Position numbers and translations under genes: made by a program. Positions 59,986-64,000 of a stretch of 64,000 nt of DNA are shown piece after piece. This DNA comes from Lactuca virosa (taxonomy: Eukaryota; Streptophyta; Magnoliopsida; Asterales; Asteraceae). The DNA is taken from assembly GCA_928212115.1 (NCBI GenBank), contig CAKMRJ010003334.1:17966043-18030042 (forward strand), read 5' to 3'. The notes under the pieces were generated by a model. It was not told the origin of the DNA. It did no database searches and worked only from the letters and a program-made list of their open reading frames with translations. Numbering within the stretch: position 1 is the stretch's first letter; each line of letters opens with the position of its first letter.

Positions 59986-61670
59986 GTAGGTGTTTTTTCG
60001 ACTTCTTGGTTATGGAATTGCGGTCTGCAGTAGGATTGATATGGCATTTTGCCTTAGTTATTGGAAGATTGGATATCGTAGAAAACGATGTTCAGTTTTT
60101 CAGGTATCATCGTGGTTACGCAAAGTTCGGTCTGGCAGGTCGCGTCGGCTGGGTTGGTTTTTGGATTGATTTGACCAGGATTTTGGCAGCATTTCTAGAT
60201 AATTTTGGAGTTATTCTTTGAGATTGGAAGTTTTATTGGTATTTTTCTCATTGATGGGATCTTTTCAGCTCCCTTAAGGTGTGGGATCTTGTTGTGATTC
60301 TTAGAAGAATGTGTCTAATGGTAGTTGAGGTTCGTCGCATCTTCCGATTCGCCGGTACATCACATTTTGGGTAGGTTACGATTAAGAATGAACACAGTTG
60401 ACTAGGGAGAATTGTGTTTCCTCCTGGAGGTTGTGAAAAGTTGTGCTTTCAAGTTGGAACGAGAATTCAAATGTCTATCTAGTGTTGGTTGTGTGTGGTC
60501 ACATGTCGTTTTGCGATGTATCAGTGGCAGTGGATTATGGAAGAGTATGTGTTTCAGGATGGTATGGCTCCTGTATTTCTGGAAAGTGTTGAGTGGGATG
60601 TTGACTGGGTTCCTACCAGTGGCATTGTGTCTTTAAACCCGTTGCATGTTGGTCGGGAGTCTTCATGCTTGTGGTCGGATGATGGAAAGAATGGTGAGGA
60701 TCTGTGAGCTGCTCATCTCAATGGTTGGATAGTGTCACAACATGTCGTGAGCCATCATGGATTTCACTTTTAAGAGTGAGGTCGACATTTGTGTAATGGA
60801 GACCCGTGTGTTGGTTTGTTAGTCGTGTAGCATAAACATGCATTTGTAGAGTATAATGTTGTCACTAGTGGCTCAGTGACCGACAGGTTGAGTCAGGCAC
60901 TTGTAGGGTGTTGACTTGCTGGAAAAATCATGGTGGTATATTAGCAGCTCATTATTAGGATTCTTATTAATGGACTTATGTTCTTTTTATGATGAGGTTT
61001 GTGTGAGCTCTCTCCTTATGTTGCCTATGTCATAGTGGTGTGGATGCTAGACTAGTTTAGTCATAGTAGCTGATGGTTGTCCTAAGTATTTTTTGGACTG
61101 CTGGTAGTCCTTGAGTCGTTGATGACCCATAGCAGTTTGGATTGATATGGGGGTAGGGTATGCTGGTTGGAATGTCAGGAGATCAGTGATGTGGGTGGTC
61201 ATAAGTCTCTTGGATGTTTTGTTAGATGGTTGTGCACCTGAGTTGTTGTGGGAGTTTGAGTGTCGTGTGAAATTTTGTATTGATCATGGTTATGCTTGTG
61301 GTAATAGTTGGTTAGTCATGACTTGCCCAGAAGTCAAGTGTGTATTTGAGAACTTTTAGGCGATTTTCGAATTTAGGATTGGTTGGAATTCTTGATTGAA
61401 ATGTTTTGAAGGTTGTTATGCAGTTGGTGTTCCTGATCAGGGACTTGTGGTAAGAATGACGAGTGGATGATCGTCATCCATTATGTATGTCTTTAGAGTT
61501 GGATTGTTGGGCTCTCCATTTTGTGTAATACATTGATGGAGAGGGTTAGTAGATATAGTTATGGAAGTTCCCATTTAAGTGGCTTCACTGTGAGTTGGGT
61601 CTTAGCGTTTGGAGAAAGAGGTAGTTATTGTAGTGAGTGTTCCAAATGACTGAGTGTTTTGTTGGCATCA
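59986..61670. other. unidentified GT-rich stretch between two LTRs
   Basis: 1.7 kb, strikingly rich in G and T on the plus strand, with many short words such as gtggttgtg and tgtgtttgg. No long ORF; frames of 70-75 codons at 60006, 60412 and 61147 lack recognisable motifs. No tRNA or tandem repeat. It may be non-coding internal DNA of a gypsy element. Confidence 0.4.
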
Positions 61671-63683
61671 TGTAACGCCCCGTCTTCCATTCAATTTATT
61701 AATAATGTAAAATAAGTATAAATACAAACTAATAATAATAATTAAGTGATTTAAGGACTTAAGTTGCATAAATATATGAATTTGGGGTTCAAGTTTGAAA
61801 CTTAGAACCTTTATATGCAAAGAAAATGGTTTTGGGGGTAGTTCTTGCCATTATGGAAAACATTAAGGGGCCATCATGCAATTTTCAGAATAATTGGCTC
61901 TCATGATCGGGCTTCTCAAGTGGCAGCTCAAAAACTTGATTTCCTTGGTAATCCTTGCTAGACTTTTAAGTTCTTTAGCCCAAACCCTAGAGTATTGTCT
62001 GTGTGGCGTGTTTAGTGTGGCCGAGAGGAAGAAAAAGCGTGAGAAAAAGGGGAAACAACAGTTTGAGTCGATTCTAGGAGGAAGAGGGCTAAGAGATCGA
62101 GTAAGGGGAAGGCTAGACTTTAAGGTATGCTTTTTGGTTTCCCTTTTCTCCATATCTTCTTCTCCTTCTCTTATCTATCCGTAACTACCACCACCACCAT
62201 GGTAGTGGCAACCATCATCCACCACCACTGCCATGATGGTAGTGGGTGGTGGTGCTTCATCTCTAATTGGGGATTGGCTGGTGATAAGGGTGGTTGTGGT
62301 TCCAAACATTAAACCCTAGTTGGTGATTTTATCATTTAGACATTATAGTTTGTTTTGGCCTTTCAAAACTATGAACTTCAAGGTAAGTGTTTGAGTTTCT
62401 CATTGATTTTGGTATTAGTGAAGTACGTCATGGTTAAGGACTCATTTGGCATATTATAATCCTTTTGATAAGGTCTTAATGGGTTAAGAAACAAATTAAC
62501 CCTAAAAATCCAAAGTTGTGAATTCCTAGAAATACCCTAATCTGTCCAGAACTTTGAAATGTCATATCTCGGTCATGGAAAAATCTATTTAATCGAAACC
62601 AAAGCCCAAAGTTTCTTTTTTGAGTCCTCTACAATTCATTAGTTTTGACCGAAGGCCAAAAATGCTTTTACTGGGGTGAAATCCACCATTTACCCAGACT
62701 GGTTTGTAATGAACTGTTTTGAGATGCAGTTTTGTAAAAATCGCCAAAAATTGTAGAAAAATCGTATAGAGATGTGTGAATTCTACTTATAAATCTAGGG
62801 ACCAAAACTTTATTCATATAAACAGTTTTGAAAAATAATGTGTTTAAGGTGGGTAAAAGAGGTCCCGAACAGACCATAACTTCTATGCATAAATCTGAAA
62901 AAATAACCCATGAGTCATTGTGATTTTGAGATATCAAAGGACCATAACTTAACTCTTTTTGGTCATTATTAGGAAGTTGAAGGTTGACCTGGTGTGAAGG
63001 GTTGTTTGGATTATTTGAAGAGTGTTTTACTACTCGAGGTGAGTTCATCACTTCATAACCTTAGGGTATTATATGCCCACTGTTAGTTCGGGTGTGACTA
63101 GGAACTATACTGAGCCGACTGACCAAAGGCCATTGTGCCAAGTCAGGGGGACCGAATGCGGAAATGCCAAGTGTGTGGATTAGAAGGCTGAATAACGAGT
63201 CCTTATTTGGGTGTTGTTTAGGATGTGTTCCTAAATAGGCACGAGTTACATGATCTTGATGTTTATGCTATATGAATGTTTGTATATTTCATGATTGCAT
63301 GATAAGTAGGAGTAGGGTGTAATGCTTATATTGTTATGTTGTGTTGGAATTCACTAAGCTTCGTGGTTACCCTTTCCATTATAAAATGATTATTACAGGT
63401 ACACCAGGTATGAATAAGGGTAAGGCCAAAGCTTGACTGTACACGGGCGTGATTCGAAGATTGGGTTCTTGTCACAAACACTTGATGTGGGATTTTTCTC
63501 ACTAGTATTTCCACTATTGATTTTGAACTACAAATGGATTGTTATTCTTGAAAGTATGATTTGAAATATTAATTGAATACATGAAACTTAATGGCTTTGT
63601 TTAATTAATGGATTTAATGGTTTTTATTATAAATATAAATGTTTTCAAAAGCTTAAATTTATTGAAAATTTTGGGACGTTACA
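61671..63683 (+). repeat. 5' LTR of a plus-strand gypsy element
   Basis: 2.0 kb, TGTAACGCCCC to GGGACGTTACA, followed at 63687-63698 by TGGTATCAGAGC (tRNA-Met primer site). A (CCA)n-like patch lies at 62185-62250. The element continues beyond the window. Confidence 0.85.
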
Positions 63684-63686
63684 AGT

Positions 63687-63698
63687 TGGTATCAGAGC
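63687..63698 (+). other. primer binding site of plus-strand gypsy element
   Basis: TGGTATCAGAGC three bases after the LTR. Confidence 0.92.
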
Positions 63699-63786
63699 AC
63701 AGCTTGAGCGAATCAGACACATTTCGGTGTGTTTGAACTCAAGTTTGCGGCTTGGAAATATTTTCTTTTAAAGTTTGTAAAAGAAA

Positions 63787-63912
63787 ATGGAAAATTTTGG
63801 TGACAAGGATCAAGGACCCAATGTATACAGTCAGCTGAATCCGAAGGAAAAGGATTTAATTATTAATGTGAATTATTGGTTTCTAGGAGAAAGATATATG
63901 TGCACTAGATAG
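63787..63912 (+). pseudogene. possible start of gypsy gag, quickly stopped
   Basis: An ATG-led frame of 41 codons (MENFGDKDQGP start) at the position where gag should begin, ending in TAG. No domain recognised; it may be a decayed gag N-terminus or a chance frame. Confidence 0.3.
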
Positions 63913-64000
63913 CCTATTACTTTCATGCCATGTTGAATGCCTACTATATGTCACTTCGAATTTATGCTTGCACTGATAGCTTGTTTAGTGAATGCTTTAG

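Noticed and set aside
1..64000. CRISPR arrays, operons or ribosome binding sites
   Set aside because: This is eukaryotic nuclear DNA. The tandem repeats have no spacer pattern of CRISPR type.

Overview
The window is plant nuclear DNA. It holds spliceosomal gt..ag introns, one intact multi-exon host gene, a nuclear tRNA gene, and a dense layering of Ty1-copia and Ty3-gypsy LTR retrotransposons with MITEs, a foldback element and a Helitron-like end. The retroelement families and several LTR motifs remind me of Asteraceae genomes such as lettuce. That placement is inference from memory, not something the sequence proves.

Region 1 (1-32598) is a five-deep nest of LTR retrotransposons. The outermost is an Athila-like gypsy element on the minus strand (LTR 29773-32598, primer site 29751-29769, decayed gag 28331-29731). 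Its gag is cut by gypsy element B, also minus (LTR 25611-28330, primer site 25596-25607, a coiled-coil leader ORF, then gag 24035-24392). The gag of B is cut by a related element, gypsy A (LTR 634-24029 interrupted, primer site 619-630, first gag codons 1-58). The LTR of A is split by a 20.9 kb Sirevirus-type copia element (2113-23050, target duplication AAGTG). The Sirevirus is itself split between pol and its third ORF by a second copia element (10456-18341, target duplication GAACT). Almost all coding regions here are broken. The most unusual part is the third ORF of the Sirevirus, about 1,130 codons in one frame, preceded by what looks like its own TATA promoter.

Region 2 (32599-40560) holds an LTR remnant, an intact tRNA-Lys(UUU) gene, a 1.5 kb foldback element with ~680 bp inverted arms, and a Helitron-type 3' terminus. 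Next to that terminus lies sequence containing a captured MYB-CC (GARP) exon and other gene-like scraps on the minus strand.

Region 3 (40560-44997) carries the only intact host protein gene: a 16-exon, 726-residue EDR2-like PH-START-DUF1336 protein on the plus strand, with a small MITE in intron 6.

Region 4 (44998-53477) is AT-rich intergenic DNA with an hAT MITE (8-bp target duplication), a Harbinger/Tourist-like MITE, LTR fragments, a 16-bp minisatellite and a degenerate telomere-like heptamer tract.

Region 5 (53478-64000) contains chromovirus-type gypsy remnants (LTRs at 53478-55382, 58366-~59985 and 61671-63683, and an integrase/chromodomain-region fragment 55400-56045), a gene fragment encoding only the FHA domain of a kanadaptin-like protein (56598-57470), a ~180-bp tandem repeat and an unexplained 1.7 kb GT-rich stretch.

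A recurring pattern links the LTR families. Several carry a cluster of CpG-containing palindromes, with a different word in each family, just upstream of a TATA-like box.
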